A DNA stretch of 64,000 nt from Curvibacter gracilis ATCC BAA-807 (GCF_000518645.1 NZ_JADZ01000031.1:1-64000), one strand, 5' to 3'. Counted from the first letter of the stretch, positions 49,514 through 61,326 are shown. The notes: generated by a model not told the origin, from the letters alone. Program-made: numbers and translations.

Positions 49514-52297
49514 ATGACACAACAAATGACATTCCCCACTTCTGCAAGCCCCGCATGGTGCAAGGCCCATGGCACCCTGACGGCCGTGGCCCTGGCCACC
49601 TCCCTGCTCTGCACCGCCCACCTGGTGCAGGCCCAGACCCAGGGCAGCCCGAGCGCCGACCTGGCCGGCGAACTGCAGCGCCGGTTTGAAGCCCAGCAGG
49701 CAGAGATTGCCCGCTACCTCGCCAACAACCCGGGCGCTCAGCGCGAAGTGGTTCGCGACGGCGTGGTGTACCGCATCGTGCGCATCGGCTCGGATGGCCA
49801 GCCCATCTACATCAAGAGCAAGGGCGTCAGCGTCGGCAGCCGCAGCAACGTCGAGTCGGGGCAGCTCATCAAGGCCGATTCGCTCTACCCCGGTGGCAGC
49901 CTGGGGGTGAACATCACCGGGCAGAACATGGTGGTGGGGGTGTGGGAGCCCGGCGTGCCGCGGGCCACCCACGAGTTGCTGGCCGGCAAGGTCACGATCC
50001 AGGCCAACCAGCTGGGCAGCACCACCGACTCGGCCCGCAACCATGCCACCCATGTGACCGGCACCATCGTCGGCACGGCCGGCATCACAGGCAATGGCGC
50101 CAGTGCCCAGGGCATCGCCTACAGCGCCAGCTCGCGCAACTGGGACTCGGACAACGACACCGCCGAGATGTACGCCGCCGGCCTGGCGGTCGATGGTGTA
50201 CAGGTGTCCAACCACTCTTACGGCTATGCCAATGACAACACCATCCCGGTCTGGCAGTTCGGTGCGTACGACAGCGAATCCCGAGCCTGGGACCAGGTGG
50301 TCAGCTCCTTGCTGTTCTACCAGCCCTTTGTGGCAGCAGGCAACGAGCAGCAAGCCAACGGCAACCCCAGCAAAGGGGGGTACGACCTGATGACGGGGGC
50401 CAGCGCCGCCAAGAACGTGGTGACCGTGGGCGCCGTGAATGCCGACAAGACCATGTCCGACTACAGCAACTGGGGCCCCACCGATGACGGCCGCCTCAAA
50501 CCCGAGATCGTGGCGCGGGGCACGGGCATCAATTCGGCCACGGCCGCCAGCGACACGTCTTACAGCGGCAGCGGGGCCGATTCCAGTGGCACCTCGTATG
50601 CCACGCCGGCCGTGACGGCGGGCGCACTGCTGCTGCAGCAGTTTTACCGAACCCGCTACGCCGGCAACTACATGCGCTCGGACACCTTGCGGGCCCTGAT
50701 GTTCGGCACCGCCGAAGACCTGGGCCGGCCCGGGCCCGACCACCAATTTGGCTGGGGTCTGCTGAATGTGCAAAGCGCAGCTAACGTCATCAAGCAGCGC
50801 ACCTACCCCAGCAACCCCAACTCCTGCACTGGCGGTTATCTCGCCGCTGATTTGAGGGGCACCCTCATCGATGAACTGACGGTCAACCCCGACAACAACG
50901 GCGCTTCGGCTTGCTATCGGTCCTTTTATGCCCGCGGCGGGGTGCCTGTGGTGGTCAACGTTGCCTGGAATGACGATGCCGGCCCCGAGCAGACGGCCGC
51001 CAACCCGGTCGACGACAGCAGCTCGCGGGTCATCTACAACTTCGACATCGAGGTCTACGAACGCGCGACCGGCAACACCTACCGCCCCTGGAAGATCCCC
51101 GACATGGCCCACCGCACGGACAACGCCACCTTGTCCAGCGCCCTCTTTGACGACATGGGGCAGAACTTCAAGCAGGTGATCGTTGCCAACCCCGTGGCCA
51201 ACAGCGAATACCAGGTGATCTTCCGCAAGCACAGCTCGTCACCCGCGGCGACAAAGCCCTTGGCGATGGTGGTCACGGGCACCCTGATCAGCAACGCCCC
51301 GGCGGAGATCCGTGGCACCCCCGCCGTGACCGGCACGGCACAGGTGGGCCAGCCCCTGGCCGGCAGCTACACCTACTGGGATTTCGAGGACAACCCCGAG
51401 GGCACCAGCACCTACCGCTGGGCCTGGGCGACCCGGGTCGGCCGGGGGTCAACGCTGACGCCCATCGCCGGGGCCACCGGCCGCAACTACACACCGGTGG
51501 GCACCGATCAGGGCAAGACGCTGCAGTTCTGCGTGACCCCGGTGGCGTCTGCGGGCAACACCGGTGCGGGCACCGAAGTCTGCTCGGCCTCCACCGTGGC
51601 CGTGGCGGCCGCCCCGCTCGTCAACGCGAGCTGCGGCAGCGCGGCCAACACCGCCAGCACCTACGTGCCTGCGGCCAACCTGTGCTCGGTGGGCTCGGCC
51701 GGCGCCGTGAGCGCCGGCAGCAGCAGCTGGTCCTGGAGCTGCAGTGGCAGCGGCGGCGGCAGCACCGCGGCCTGCTCTGCCCCCTTCAGCTCGGTGGCCG
51801 TCGGAAGTGCTGTGGGCGCCATCCAGTCTGCCGGCAGCAACAACTGGCAGATCAGGTCGGCCAACTCGGGCTTTGTCTCGCCGCCTGCCGCCCCCCCCAA
51901 CGGCGTGAGCTTCCCCCAGGGTGCGACCAAGGTCGTGCTGGACAGCGGAACGCCCGGCACCAGCACCACCGTGACCCTGCGCTTCAGCAGCATCCCGGCT
52001 GGTGCCCAACTCTACAAATACGGCAAGGAAAATGGCCTGGGCGACACCAACAAGTGGTTCCCCTACCCCGCCACCATCGACGCCCAGGCCGGCACCGTCA
52101 CCTACACGCTCACCGACGGGCAAAAAGGTGACAACGACTGGACTCAGAACGGGGTGATCGATGACCCGGTGGCGCTGGGGGTGGGAGCAGACGCCGGCGT
52201 CTCGGGTGTTCCGACCCTGTCGGATGCCGCAGCCTTGGCGCTCAGCGCCTTGCTGGCAGTGGGCTCGATGCTGTCGTTGCGGCGGCGCAAGCCGTGA
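49514..52297 (+). CDS. exported S8-family protease with Glu in place of catalytic Asp and C-terminal sorting tail
   Basis: 927 residues from ATG 49514. Signal peptide to about residue 42 (TAVALATSLLCTAHLVQAQ). The subtilase domain carries VVGVWEPGVPRATHE, where Glu145 stands at the catalytic Asp position, NHATHVTGT (His177), AAGNEQ (oxyanion Asn) and SSGTSYATPA (Ser361). Beta-rich repeats with Cys pairs follow. The end VPTLSDAAALALSALLA...LRRRKP is an IPTL-CTERM-like sorting signal. It is divergent from the sensor kinase gene. It may be a protease with an unusual triad or a non-proteolytic relative. Confidence 0.88.
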   Translation: MTQQMTFPTSASPAWCKAHGTLTAVALATSLLCTAHLVQAQTQGSPSADLAGELQRRFEAQQAEIARYLANNPGAQREVVRDGVVYRIVRIGSDGQPIYIKSKGVSVGSRSNVESGQLIKADSLYPGGSLGVNITGQNMVVGVWEPGVPRATHELLAGKVTIQANQLGSTTDSARNHATHVTGTIVGTAGITGNGASAQGIAYSASSRNWDSDNDTAEMYAAGLAVDGVQVSNHSYGYANDNTIPVWQFGAYDSESRAWDQVVSSLLFYQPFVAAGNEQQANGNPSKGGYDLMTGASAAKNVVTVGAVNADKTMSDYSNWGPTDDGRLKPEIVARGTGINSATAASDTSYSGSGADSSGTSYATPAVTAGALLLQQFYRTRYAGNYMRSDTLRALMFGTAEDLGRPGPDHQFGWGLLNVQSAANVIKQRTYPSNPNSCTGGYLAADLRGTLIDELTVNPDNNGASACYRSFYARGGVPVVVNVAWNDDAGPEQTAANPVDDSSSRVIYNFDIEVYERATGNTYRPWKIPDMAHRTDNATLSSALFDDMGQNFKQVIVANPVANSEYQVIFRKHSSSPAATKPLAMVVTGTLISNAPAEIRGTPAVTGTAQVGQPLAGSYTYWDFEDNPEGTSTYRWAWATRVGRGSTLTPIAGATGRNYTPVGTDQGKTLQFCVTPVASAGNTGAGTEVCSASTVAVAAAPLVNASCGSAANTASTYVPAANLCSVGSAGAVSAGSSSWSWSCSGSGGGSTAACSAPFSSVAVGSAVGAIQSAGSNNWQIRSANSGFVSPPAAPPNGVSFPQGATKVVLDSGTPGTSTTVTLRFSSIPAGAQLYKYGKENGLGDTNKWFPYPATIDAQAGTVTYTLTDGQKGDNDWTQNGVIDDPVALGVGADAGVSGVPTLSDAAALALSALLAVGSMLSLRRRKP

Positions 52298-52319
52298 AGG
52301 GGCCGGCCCCGGGGCCGGT

Positions 52320-53483
52320 TCAGCGCACCACCACCCGGTTGCGCCCCTGGTGCTTGGCGTCGTAGAGGGCTTGATCGCTGAGGGCGATCATGGCCTCGGC
52401 GGCGGTGGGGCCCTCGGTGGGGATGGCGGCATGCACACCGATGCTGATCGTGACCGGAATGCTCACCCCATTGACCACCATGGGCTGGTCGCCCACGGCC
52501 CGGCGGATGCCCTCGGCCACCGCCTGGGCGCCCTCGACGGTGGTGGCTGGCAGCAGGGCCAGGAACTCCTCGCCGCCAAAGCGCGCCAGCAGGTCGGCCC
52601 CGCGCAAACGGGCCTGGGCGCGCTGCGCCACCTGGCGCAGCACCTCGTCGCCCACCAGGTGGCCATGCTGGTCGTTCACCACCTTGAAGTGGTCGATGTC
52701 GAGCATCAGCAGGGCCAGCGGGCTGCCACGGCGTCGGGCCAGTGCCAGGTGGTGATCCATGAGTTCCATCAGAGCCAGGCGGTTGTACAGGCCGGTCAGG
52801 CGATCGTGGCTGGCCAGCTCGTGCTGCTGGCTGACGGCGTGCTCCATCTGCATCAGCACATAGCCCATGCTGTTGAGCAGCAACACCCCCAGAATCGCAA
52901 AATAGGTGGCCACCTGCACCTGGGTGGGCACGTTGAACTGGGCATCCCACTCCGAGGCCTCCAGCATGAACAGCGTGCGCAACACCATGGTGACGCACAA
53001 GGTGGAGGCCCCGGCGATCACCACCCAGCGGCCCGTGAGCCGGCGTCCATGCAGGCCAGGCGCCCAGGCCTGCGACAGCAGCACCAGGGCCATCAGGGCC
53101 TGCAGCCCGGCCACCAGCACATTGCGCCAGCGGTCGTCGTGCAGCAGGGCCACCGCAGCCAGCATGTTCAAGGCCGCCGGCACCCACACCACCCATGACG
53201 GCGGGCTTCGGCTGCGCCCACGCTGGAACGCCATCAGCGCCAAGGTGTGGATGACCAGACTGAGCGCCGTGAGCGCATTGGTCAACAGAATGGACAGGCT
53301 CAGCCAGCCCGCGTCGCGCAGGCCGAAGGCAGGGTATGACAGCGCATTGAGCACCAGACCCAGCCCCCACAGCGACAGGCCCTTGTACCGCCGGCCGCCC
53401 CAGGCCACGGCCAGCACCGCGCTGGCCAGGACCCCGCTGGCCAAGGTGAGCGCCACAAGCAAGGTGGGCAGGTGCAGGGTCAT
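52320..53483 (-). CDS. membrane-bound diguanylate cyclase (GGDEF)
   Basis: 387 residues. The N-terminal 200 residues form about six membrane helices. The GGDEF domain begins DRLTGLYNRLALMELM, with metal Asp in LLMLDIDHFKVVND, and active site RFGGEEFLALLP. The inhibitory I-site RGAD lies five residues ahead of GGEEF, so the enzyme should be feedback-inhibited by c-di-GMP. It probably makes c-di-GMP in response to a membrane cue. A c-di-GMP phosphodiesterase gene lies 88 bases upstream on the same strand. Confidence 0.9.
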   Translation of the reverse strand: MTLHLPTLLVALTLASGVLASAVLAVAWGGRRYKGLSLWGLGLVLNALSYPAFGLRDAGWLSLSILLTNALTALSLVIHTLALMAFQRGRSRSPPSWVVWVPAALNMLAAVALLHDDRWRNVLVAGLQALMALVLLSQAWAPGLHGRRLTGRWVVIAGASTLCVTMVLRTLFMLEASEWDAQFNVPTQVQVATYFAILGVLLLNSMGYVLMQMEHAVSQQHELASHDRLTGLYNRLALMELMDHHLALARRRGSPLALLMLDIDHFKVVNDQHGHLVGDEVLRQVAQRAQARLRGADLLARFGGEEFLALLPATTVEGAQAVAEGIRRAVGDQPMVVNGVSIPVTISIGVHAAIPTEGPTAAEAMIALSDQALYDAKHQGRNRVVVR

Positions 53484-53571
53484 GGGTCAGGTGCTCATGG
53501 GGGTCATGGAAGCCACGCCGCAGCCAGGCCTGGCCGTTTGCGCCGCAGCAGGGCTGTTGATGGAGGGCCTC

Positions 53572-55800
53572 TCAGGCGGCATCGAAAGAAAATTCGCCAT
53601 GGCTCAGGAGTTCAACGCAGATGTCGGCGGCCTGTGGGTCATAGAGGCGCCCCCGCCCGCTCTGGATTTCAGCCAAGGCGGCCGCCACGCCCAGACCCGC
53701 CCGGTAGGGGCGATCCAGACACATGGCCTCGACCACATCGGCCACCGCCAGGATGCGGGCTCCGAGAATGATCTGGTCCTGCGCCAGGCCCAAGGGGTAG
53801 CCACTGCCATCCAGGCGCTCGTGGTGCTGCAGCACCATGTCGGCAATCGGCCAGGGGAACGCAATGTCCTTGAGAATGTCATGACCCGCCTGAGGGTGGC
53901 GCCGCAGTACCTGGTACTCGTCCTCGGTCAGGCGGCCGGGTTTGGCAAGAATCGCCTCGGGCACCTGGATCTTGCCGATGTCATGCACGATGCCAGCCAG
54001 GTGGATGCCCTGCACCTCGTGATCCGACAGGCCCATGCGGCGCGCCATGGCCACCGCCAGCGAGGCCACCCGGCGCTGGTGGCCTGCGGTGTAGGGGTCG
54101 CGAAACTCGACCGTGGTGGCCACCGCCTGCACCGTGGCTTCCAGCACCCCCTCCAGGCGCCGCTGGGTCTGCACATGGGCTTGCTGGACGCGGCGTGAAT
54201 GGATGCCAAAGGCCAGGTCAGCCGCCAACTCACCGAGCAGACTCACCTCCTGTTCATTGAAGGCGTCAGGCGCCGCCGAGTAGATGGTCAGGGCACCCAG
54301 GGTCTGGCCGTCCACCATCAACGGGAATGCCGCACTGGAACGGAAGCCATGAGCCAGCGCCGCCACGCGCCAGGGGGCCATCTTGTTCTCGGTGGCGAAG
54401 TCCCGGTTGATCTGGGGCTGGCCCAGGCGGATGGACATGCCTGTGGGACCCTGCCCCAAGGCGTTGTCGCCCCAGCTGATCTGAGCCGCTTTCAGGTAGC
54501 CGTCGTTGACACCGAACTGGGCGATCAGGCGCACCGACTTTTCGGCATCGTGCTCGGCAAACCCCACCCAGGCCAGCCGATAGCCGCCCACCTGGACGGC
54601 AATGCGGCAGATGTCGTCCAGCAAAGCCGCCTCCTGCTGGCCACGCACCAGGGCCTGGTTGGATTTGCTCAGCAACTGCAGGGCGCGGTTCAGGCGCACC
54701 ACGTTGTTGTTGGAGGCCAGGGCTGCCGCCATGTCATCAAAGGCTGCAGCCAGCGCCCCCACCTCCCCCGGCTGGGGCGCAAGCCCCGTGCGCGACAGGT
54801 GATTGCCGGCCCCCAACTCGCGGGCGGCCAGACCGATCCGGCGCAAGGGGCGTATCAACCAGTGCTCGCCTCCCCACCAGGCCACGGCAAAGGCGACCAC
54901 CACCAACAGCGCGGCCAGAGACAGGTCCATCACCATCTGACGATCCGCAGCGGCGGTGATGTCGGCCTGCCTTTGCCCGACGAAGAAATAGATCGGACCG
55001 GCCAAGGTCTCCGCAAACCGGTAGAGGGTGAGCAAGCGACGCTCCCCGTCGGGAAACACCAGGCTGAGCGCCGCACCCGGGCCTTGCTGGCGCAGTTGCT
55101 CGAAGGCCGCAGACTCGAACGCCTCGGCGCCCTGCGGGGAGGCGGGCTGGGGCCGACGTGTGATGACCCGGCCATGAGCATCGACCAGGCCCGCCATCGA
55201 TGGGCCGGCTGCCCGGCTGCCCGGCCGTTCACGGGTCACCCAGCTCAGGTCCATGGCCACCACGATCAAGCCCTGAACCCGGCCCTGTGCGTCCGCAATG
55301 CGCTGCGCAACCGGCAACACATGCTTGCCAGTGAACCCGCCCACCTGAGCCGCCCCGACCACCGGCTTGTCCTGCACCAAAGCCCGCGGCATGAAGGAGC
55401 GGTTGGCGATGTTGAGGGCCTGGGCGCCCCGGACAAGGTGGCACCGGGTATCCCCGTTGGGCAAGGCCAAAAAGACATTGGCCACCTGCGGATCCTGGGA
55501 CACCAGGGCCGCCAGCCGGCGCTCACATTGGGGGTCGTTGATCAGCGTGCTCAGGTCGACCGCCTGGCTCAACAGGCCGAGCAGGCGCTGGGTGTTTTCA
55601 AACCCCAGCCTTTGCCGATCGGCCATGGCCGCTGACAGCACCTCTTGCTGCGCCATGGCCGCAGCAACGTCGGCAGCTCGACGATCCAGCGCCCGGTAGA
55701 CCGATGCAGACAACAACACCGCACAGGTGCACAGCAAAAGGAACAGAAAACGCCAACGGATGCTGAGCAAGGCAAGCGGCAATCGCACCAGCAGTCGCAT
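53572..55800 (-). CDS. Cache-HAMP-GAF-HD-GYP signalling protein
   Basis: 742 residues from ATG 55800, preceded by a GGAGG site seven bases away (the GTG two codons earlier is not preferred). Domains in order: membrane helix (residues 3-25), periplasmic dCache sensor to about 285, second helix MDLSLAALLVVVAFAVAWWG, HAMP linker to about 365, GAF domain about 370-520 and HD-GYP about 545-725 with DPYTAGHQRRVAS, HDIGKIQVPE and HHERLDGSGYPLGL. It should sense a small molecule outside the cell and destroy c-di-GMP inside. It pairs with the cyclase downstream. Confidence 0.9.
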   Translation of the reverse strand: MRLLVRLPLALLSIRWRFLFLLLCTCAVLLSASVYRALDRRAADVAAAMAQQEVLSAAMADRQRLGFENTQRLLGLLSQAVDLSTLINDPQCERRLAALVSQDPQVANVFLALPNGDTRCHLVRGAQALNIANRSFMPRALVQDKPVVGAAQVGGFTGKHVLPVAQRIADAQGRVQGLIVVAMDLSWVTRERPGSRAAGPSMAGLVDAHGRVITRRPQPASPQGAEAFESAAFEQLRQQGPGAALSLVFPDGERRLLTLYRFAETLAGPIYFFVGQRQADITAAADRQMVMDLSLAALLVVVAFAVAWWGGEHWLIRPLRRIGLAARELGAGNHLSRTGLAPQPGEVGALAAAFDDMAAALASNNNVVRLNRALQLLSKSNQALVRGQQEAALLDDICRIAVQVGGYRLAWVGFAEHDAEKSVRLIAQFGVNDGYLKAAQISWGDNALGQGPTGMSIRLGQPQINRDFATENKMAPWRVAALAHGFRSSAAFPLMVDGQTLGALTIYSAAPDAFNEQEVSLLGELAADLAFGIHSRRVQQAHVQTQRRLEGVLEATVQAVATTVEFRDPYTAGHQRRVASLAVAMARRMGLSDHEVQGIHLAGIVHDIGKIQVPEAILAKPGRLTEDEYQVLRRHPQAGHDILKDIAFPWPIADMVLQHHERLDGSGYPLGLAQDQIILGARILAVADVVEAMCLDRPYRAGLGVAAALAEIQSGRGRLYDPQAADICVELLSHGEFSFDAA

Positions 55801-55861
55801 CAACACGCCTCCAGTCTTTGACTTGCCAGCAGCTCAACCGCCCCCTGTGCTGCCATCGCGC

Positions 55862-56230
55862 TCAGGCCGAGGACTGCACCCACTCCCGGGCTTCGGCCAG
55901 GGTGGCAAACAGCAGGATGGGGGGCATCTGGGTGATCTGGTCGTACTTGCGGGCCATGGCGATGATCACCGGATCGACCGTGACGGCCAGGATGCGGTAC
56001 TTGGGATTGACGAAGGTGGCCCCGATGTTGATCGCGGCCGTGTCGAGGATGCCGCCCTCGCCCATGGTGAAGGCCTCGGTCTCGGTGAAGTCGTTGATCG
56101 TGTAGCGGATGTTCTCGAAACGCGGGTCGCTGTGAAACTTGCCCACCGACGACAGAAACTCTTCCGCCGTGACGATGCCCCAGAAACGTTTGTGGATACC
56201 TTGGGGTTCGCGGATGATTTCGTAGGGCAT
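55862..56230 (-). CDS. small STAS/SpoIIAA-like protein of unknown function
   Basis: 122 residues. YEIIREPQGIHKRFWGIVTAEEF, then ENIRYTINDFTETEAF and YRILAVTVDPVIIAMARKYDQI give the alternating strand-helix pattern of SpoIIAA-like and STAS-related domains. No catalytic motif. It is 62 bases upstream of the HD-GYP gene on the same strand, so it probably belongs to the same signalling operon, perhaps as a partner that binds or is regulated by a phospho-signal. Confidence 0.6.
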   Translation of the reverse strand: MPYEIIREPQGIHKRFWGIVTAEEFLSSVGKFHSDPRFENIRYTINDFTETEAFTMGEGGILDTAAINIGATFVNPKYRILAVTVDPVIIAMARKYDQITQMPPILLFATLAEAREWVQSSA

Positions 56231-56355
56231 GGTCGAAAAACTGCAAATCTGATCGTATGGACGCGCTGACTGCGCCTATCGGTCTCTATTTGACCATGAA
56301 CGGAGTTGGCTACCGCCTCACACGGGCGCATCGCGTGAACAGACCCGCGATGGGC

Positions 56356-56661
56356 TCAAAGAATCGCTTGCAGACCTTTGTCGGCAATGATGTTGAGAAG
56401 TTTCAACGCTGGGCCACTGGGCTGGGTGTCCCCCTGCTCCCATTTGCGCACCGTGGAGGCCGTGGTGTGCAGGTGCAAAGCGAACACCGATTGACTGAAA
56501 TTCAGCTGCATGCGCAGTTTTCGAATGTCCGCCGGCTGAAACGGCTGGATCGGCATGGGCCTGATCGCATCGAAGCGTCGCATCGTCACCTTGTCGACAA
56601 GGCCGGCATCGCACAACACCCCCAGATCCTTTCGCAGGGATTCAATCAGCTTGCTGCTCAC
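56356..56661 (-). CDS. HTH antitoxin-like protein (HigA/NadS type)
   Basis: 101 residues starting at GTG 56661, whose first bases overlap the stop of a 22-codon frame upstream. The HTH is at about 40-85: RKLRMQLNFSQSVFALHLHTTASTVRKWEQGDTQPSGPALKLLNII, the pattern of HigA/NadS antitoxins (given here as RKLRMQLNFSQSVFAL and TASTVRKWEQGDTQP). Such proteins repress their operon and bind a RelE/HigB-type toxin. No complete toxin gene is present; only a stub precedes it. Confidence 0.75.
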   Translation of the reverse strand: MSSKLIESLRKDLGVLCDAGLVDKVTMRRFDAIRPMPIQPFQPADIRKLRMQLNFSQSVFALHLHTTASTVRKWEQGDTQPSGPALKLLNIIADKGLQAIL

Positions 56662-56726
56662 AACATACCTCCAAAATGCTCACGCCATTGCCAACGCGCG
56701 AAATCACGTCGCTTGAGCACTTTCAT
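56658..56726 (-). pseudogene. 22-codon stub resembling the start of a RelE/HigB-type toxin
   Basis: Translates as MKVLKRRDFARWQWREHF and GGML, ending in TGA that overlaps the antitoxin start (GTGA). The opening MKVLKRRDFARW resembles the usual start of RelE/NadT-type toxins that precede NadS-like antitoxins. The rest of the toxin is missing, which suggests an orphan antitoxin, or a leader peptide for translational coupling. Confidence 0.4.
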
Positions 56727-56910
56727 GGGGAACCCAGCCGAAAAGTGTGCCCAAAACGGGTAGTTTCATCCAGTATTTCGACAAAACCGGGGGAGTAAGG
56801 CGAAGGGAGCGTGTGCATTGCCCGACCTTAATCTGCCCCCTGAATCCAGGCGCAAGCCTTATCTGGCCGACAAGGGCCTTGGTCGGAGGGCAGCGGCCTG
56901 CCCCCGCCCC
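56727..56910. other. gene-free gap between the sugar-acid operon and the orphan antitoxin
   Basis: 184 bases, all downstream of the leftward sugar-acid operon and upstream of the antitoxin stub. I see no terminator that I can support. Confidence 0.3.
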
Positions 56911-57774
56911 TCACCCGTCAATCAGCGCCGGGTCCCAGGCAAACACGGTCTGTTGCTGGGTGCCCAGTTTCTCGATGCCCAGCGTCATCACGTCGCCGGG
57001 GCGCAGGAACTGCGCGGCCGGCTTCTTGCCCATGCCCACGCCGGGCGGGGTGCCGGTGGTGATCAGGTCGCCGGGCTCCAGGGTCATGAAGCGGCTCAGG
57101 TAGCTGACCAATTGGGCCACGGTGAAGATCATGGTGCGGGTGTTGCCGGTCTGCTGGCGCTGGCCGTTCACATCGAGCCACAGGGCCAGGTTCTGCGGGT
57201 CGCCCACCTCGTCGGCACTGACCAGCCAGGGGCCGATGGGGCCGAAGGTGTCGCAGCCCTTGCCCTTGTCCCAGGTGCCGCCGCGCTCCAGCTGGTATTC
57301 GCGCTCGGAGATGTCGTTGATGGTGCAGTAGCCGGCCACGTGCTTCAGGGCCTCGGCCTCGCTCACGTAGCGGGCACGGCTGCCGATCACCACACCCAGC
57401 TCCACCTCCCAGTCGCTCTTGACCGAGCCCTGGGGCAGCACCACGGGGTGGTTGCAGCCCACGGCGCTGTTCACGGTCTTGGTGAAGACGATGGGCTCCT
57501 TGGGGATGGGCATGTTGGCCTCGGCCGCATGGTCGGCGTAATTCAGGCCGATGGCGATGAACTTGCCCATGCCGGTCCAGGGCACGGCCAGGCGGCCCTG
57601 GGGCACGATGGGCAGGGTGCTGGCGTCCAGGCCGGCCAGGGCGGCCAGGCCGGCGGGCGACAGGGTGGCCGGGCCGATGTCGGTCAGCACGGCGCTGAGG
57701 TCGCGCAGGGTGCCATCGCTATGCAGCAGGGCGGGCTTCTCTTGGCCCTTGGGGCCGTGGCGGAGCAGTTTCAT
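56911..57774 (-). CDS. fumarylacetoacetate-hydrolase-family enzyme (probable 2,4-diketo-3-deoxy-sugar-acid hydrolase)
   Basis: 287 residues from ATG 57774. FAH landmarks: FIAIGLNYADHAAEANMPIP, SDWEVELGVVIG (metal Glu), INDISEREYQ and GDLITTGTPPGVGMGKKP. The family includes hydrolases that cut 2,4-diketo-3-deoxy-fuconate or -pentonate to pyruvate plus lactate or glycolate. Its place after an SDR dehydrogenase and an FAD-linked 2-hydroxyacid oxidase fits that step. Last gene of the operon. The exact sugar acid is not known. Confidence 0.82.
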   Translation of the reverse strand: MKLLRHGPKGQEKPALLHSDGTLRDLSAVLTDIGPATLSPAGLAALAGLDASTLPIVPQGRLAVPWTGMGKFIAIGLNYADHAAEANMPIPKEPIVFTKTVNSAVGCNHPVVLPQGSVKSDWEVELGVVIGSRARYVSEAEALKHVAGYCTINDISEREYQLERGGTWDKGKGCDTFGPIGPWLVSADEVGDPQNLALWLDVNGQRQQTGNTRTMIFTVAQLVSYLSRFMTLEPGDLITTGTPPGVGMGKKPAAQFLRPGDVMTLGIEKLGTQQQTVFAWDPALIDG

Positions 57775-57809
57775 GGATGAAGATTCCGGGTGTAGAAGAA
57801 GGGAAAGAC

Positions 57810-60018
<2,209 letters not shown>

Positions 60019-60045
60019 GCTCGTCTCCATCGCGTGGGGCGGGCC

Positions 60046-61326
60046 TCAGGCCGTGAACCAGCGCAGCGGCGCGAGCACGGTCTGCGGGAAGGCCACCATG
60101 ACGAACATCACTGCGAACTCGGCCACCATGAAGGGCCAGACGCCGCGGGTCACCTCGTCCATCTTCATGCGCCCCACCCCGGCCACCACGTTCAGGATGG
60201 TGCCCACGGGCGGGGTGATCAGGCCGATTGAGTTGTTGATGATGAACAGCACGCCGAAGTAGATCGGGTCGATGCCGGCGGCCTTGATCACGGGCATCAG
60301 CACCGGGGTCATGATCAGGATGGTGGGGGTCATGTCCATGGCCGTGCCCACCAGCATCACCAGCACCATGATGGCCACCAGCAGCAGGGTCTGGTTGCCC
60401 ATGAAGGGCTTGAGCAGCTCGACCATCTGGGTGGGCAGGTTGGCCACCGTGATCAGCCACGACGACACCATGGCCGCCGCCACCAGGAACATCACCACCG
60501 CGGTGGTCTTGGCGGCCGTGGTGAAGATGGGCAGCAGGGCCGACAGGGGCAGCTCGCGGTAGATCACGCCGGCCACGAACAGCGAGTACACCGCGGCCAC
60601 CACCGCCGCCTCGGTGGGCGTGAAAACGCCCATGCGCAAGCCCACCAGGATGAACACCGGCAGCGTCAGCGCCCAGACGGACTCGCGGGCGGCGCGCCAG
60701 ATCTCAGCCCTGGATTTCTTTTCTGGCAGGGCCAGTTGCTCCTTGCGGCCCACCCACCACCAGGTGAGGGCCAGGCCGGCACCGATCATGATGCCGGGGA
60801 AGATGCCAGCGATGAACAGCTTGCTGATCGACACATTGGCCGCGACCCCGAAGATCACGAAGCCGATGCTGGGCGGGATGATGGGCCCGATCACCCCCGA
60901 GGCGGCGATCAGCCCGCCCGACACCTCTTTCTTGTGCCCGGCCTTGACCATCATGGGCAGCAGCAGCGCCGTCAGGGCGGCCGCGTCGGCCACGGCCGAG
61001 CCCGACAGCGAGGACAGCAGGCAGGCCGCCAGGATCACCACATAGCCCAGCCCGCCCTTCACATGGCCTACCAGGGCCAGGGCAAAGTTGACGATGCGCT
61101 GCGACAGGCCGCCCACGTTCATGATCTCGCCTGCCAGCATGAAGAAGGGCACGGCCAGCAGCGGAAAGCTGTCGGCGCCATTGATGAAGTTCTGCGCCAG
61201 GATCTGGGCATCGAACAGGTCCAGCTGCCACATCAGGCCGACGCCGCTGGCCAGCAGGGCGTAGGCGATCGGGATGCCCAGCGCCATGGCGCCCACCAGG
61301 CCGCCGAGGAATATCAATACGGTCAT
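60046..61326 (-). CDS. TRAP transporter large permease (DctM)
   Basis: 426 residues with about 12 membrane helices. Motifs GADSFPLLAVPFFMLAGEIMN, LSGSAVADAAALTALLLPMM, ASGVIGPIIPPSIGFVIFG and the mirrored FINNSIGLITPPVGTILNV-like C-terminal half are typical of DctM. It is the channel of a Na+-driven uptake system together with the next, smaller gene. The periplasmic receptor DctP is not in the window and is probably upstream. Confidence 0.92.
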   Translation of the reverse strand: MTVLIFLGGLVGAMALGIPIAYALLASGVGLMWQLDLFDAQILAQNFINGADSFPLLAVPFFMLAGEIMNVGGLSQRIVNFALALVGHVKGGLGYVVILAACLLSSLSGSAVADAAALTALLLPMMVKAGHKKEVSGGLIAASGVIGPIIPPSIGFVIFGVAANVSISKLFIAGIFPGIMIGAGLALTWWWVGRKEQLALPEKKSRAEIWRAARESVWALTLPVFILVGLRMGVFTPTEAAVVAAVYSLFVAGVIYRELPLSALLPIFTTAAKTTAVVMFLVAAAMVSSWLITVANLPTQMVELLKPFMGNQTLLLVAIMVLVMLVGTAMDMTPTILIMTPVLMPVIKAAGIDPIYFGVLFIINNSIGLITPPVGTILNVVAGVGRMKMDEVTRGVWPFMVAEFAVMFVMVAFPQTVLAPLRWFTA

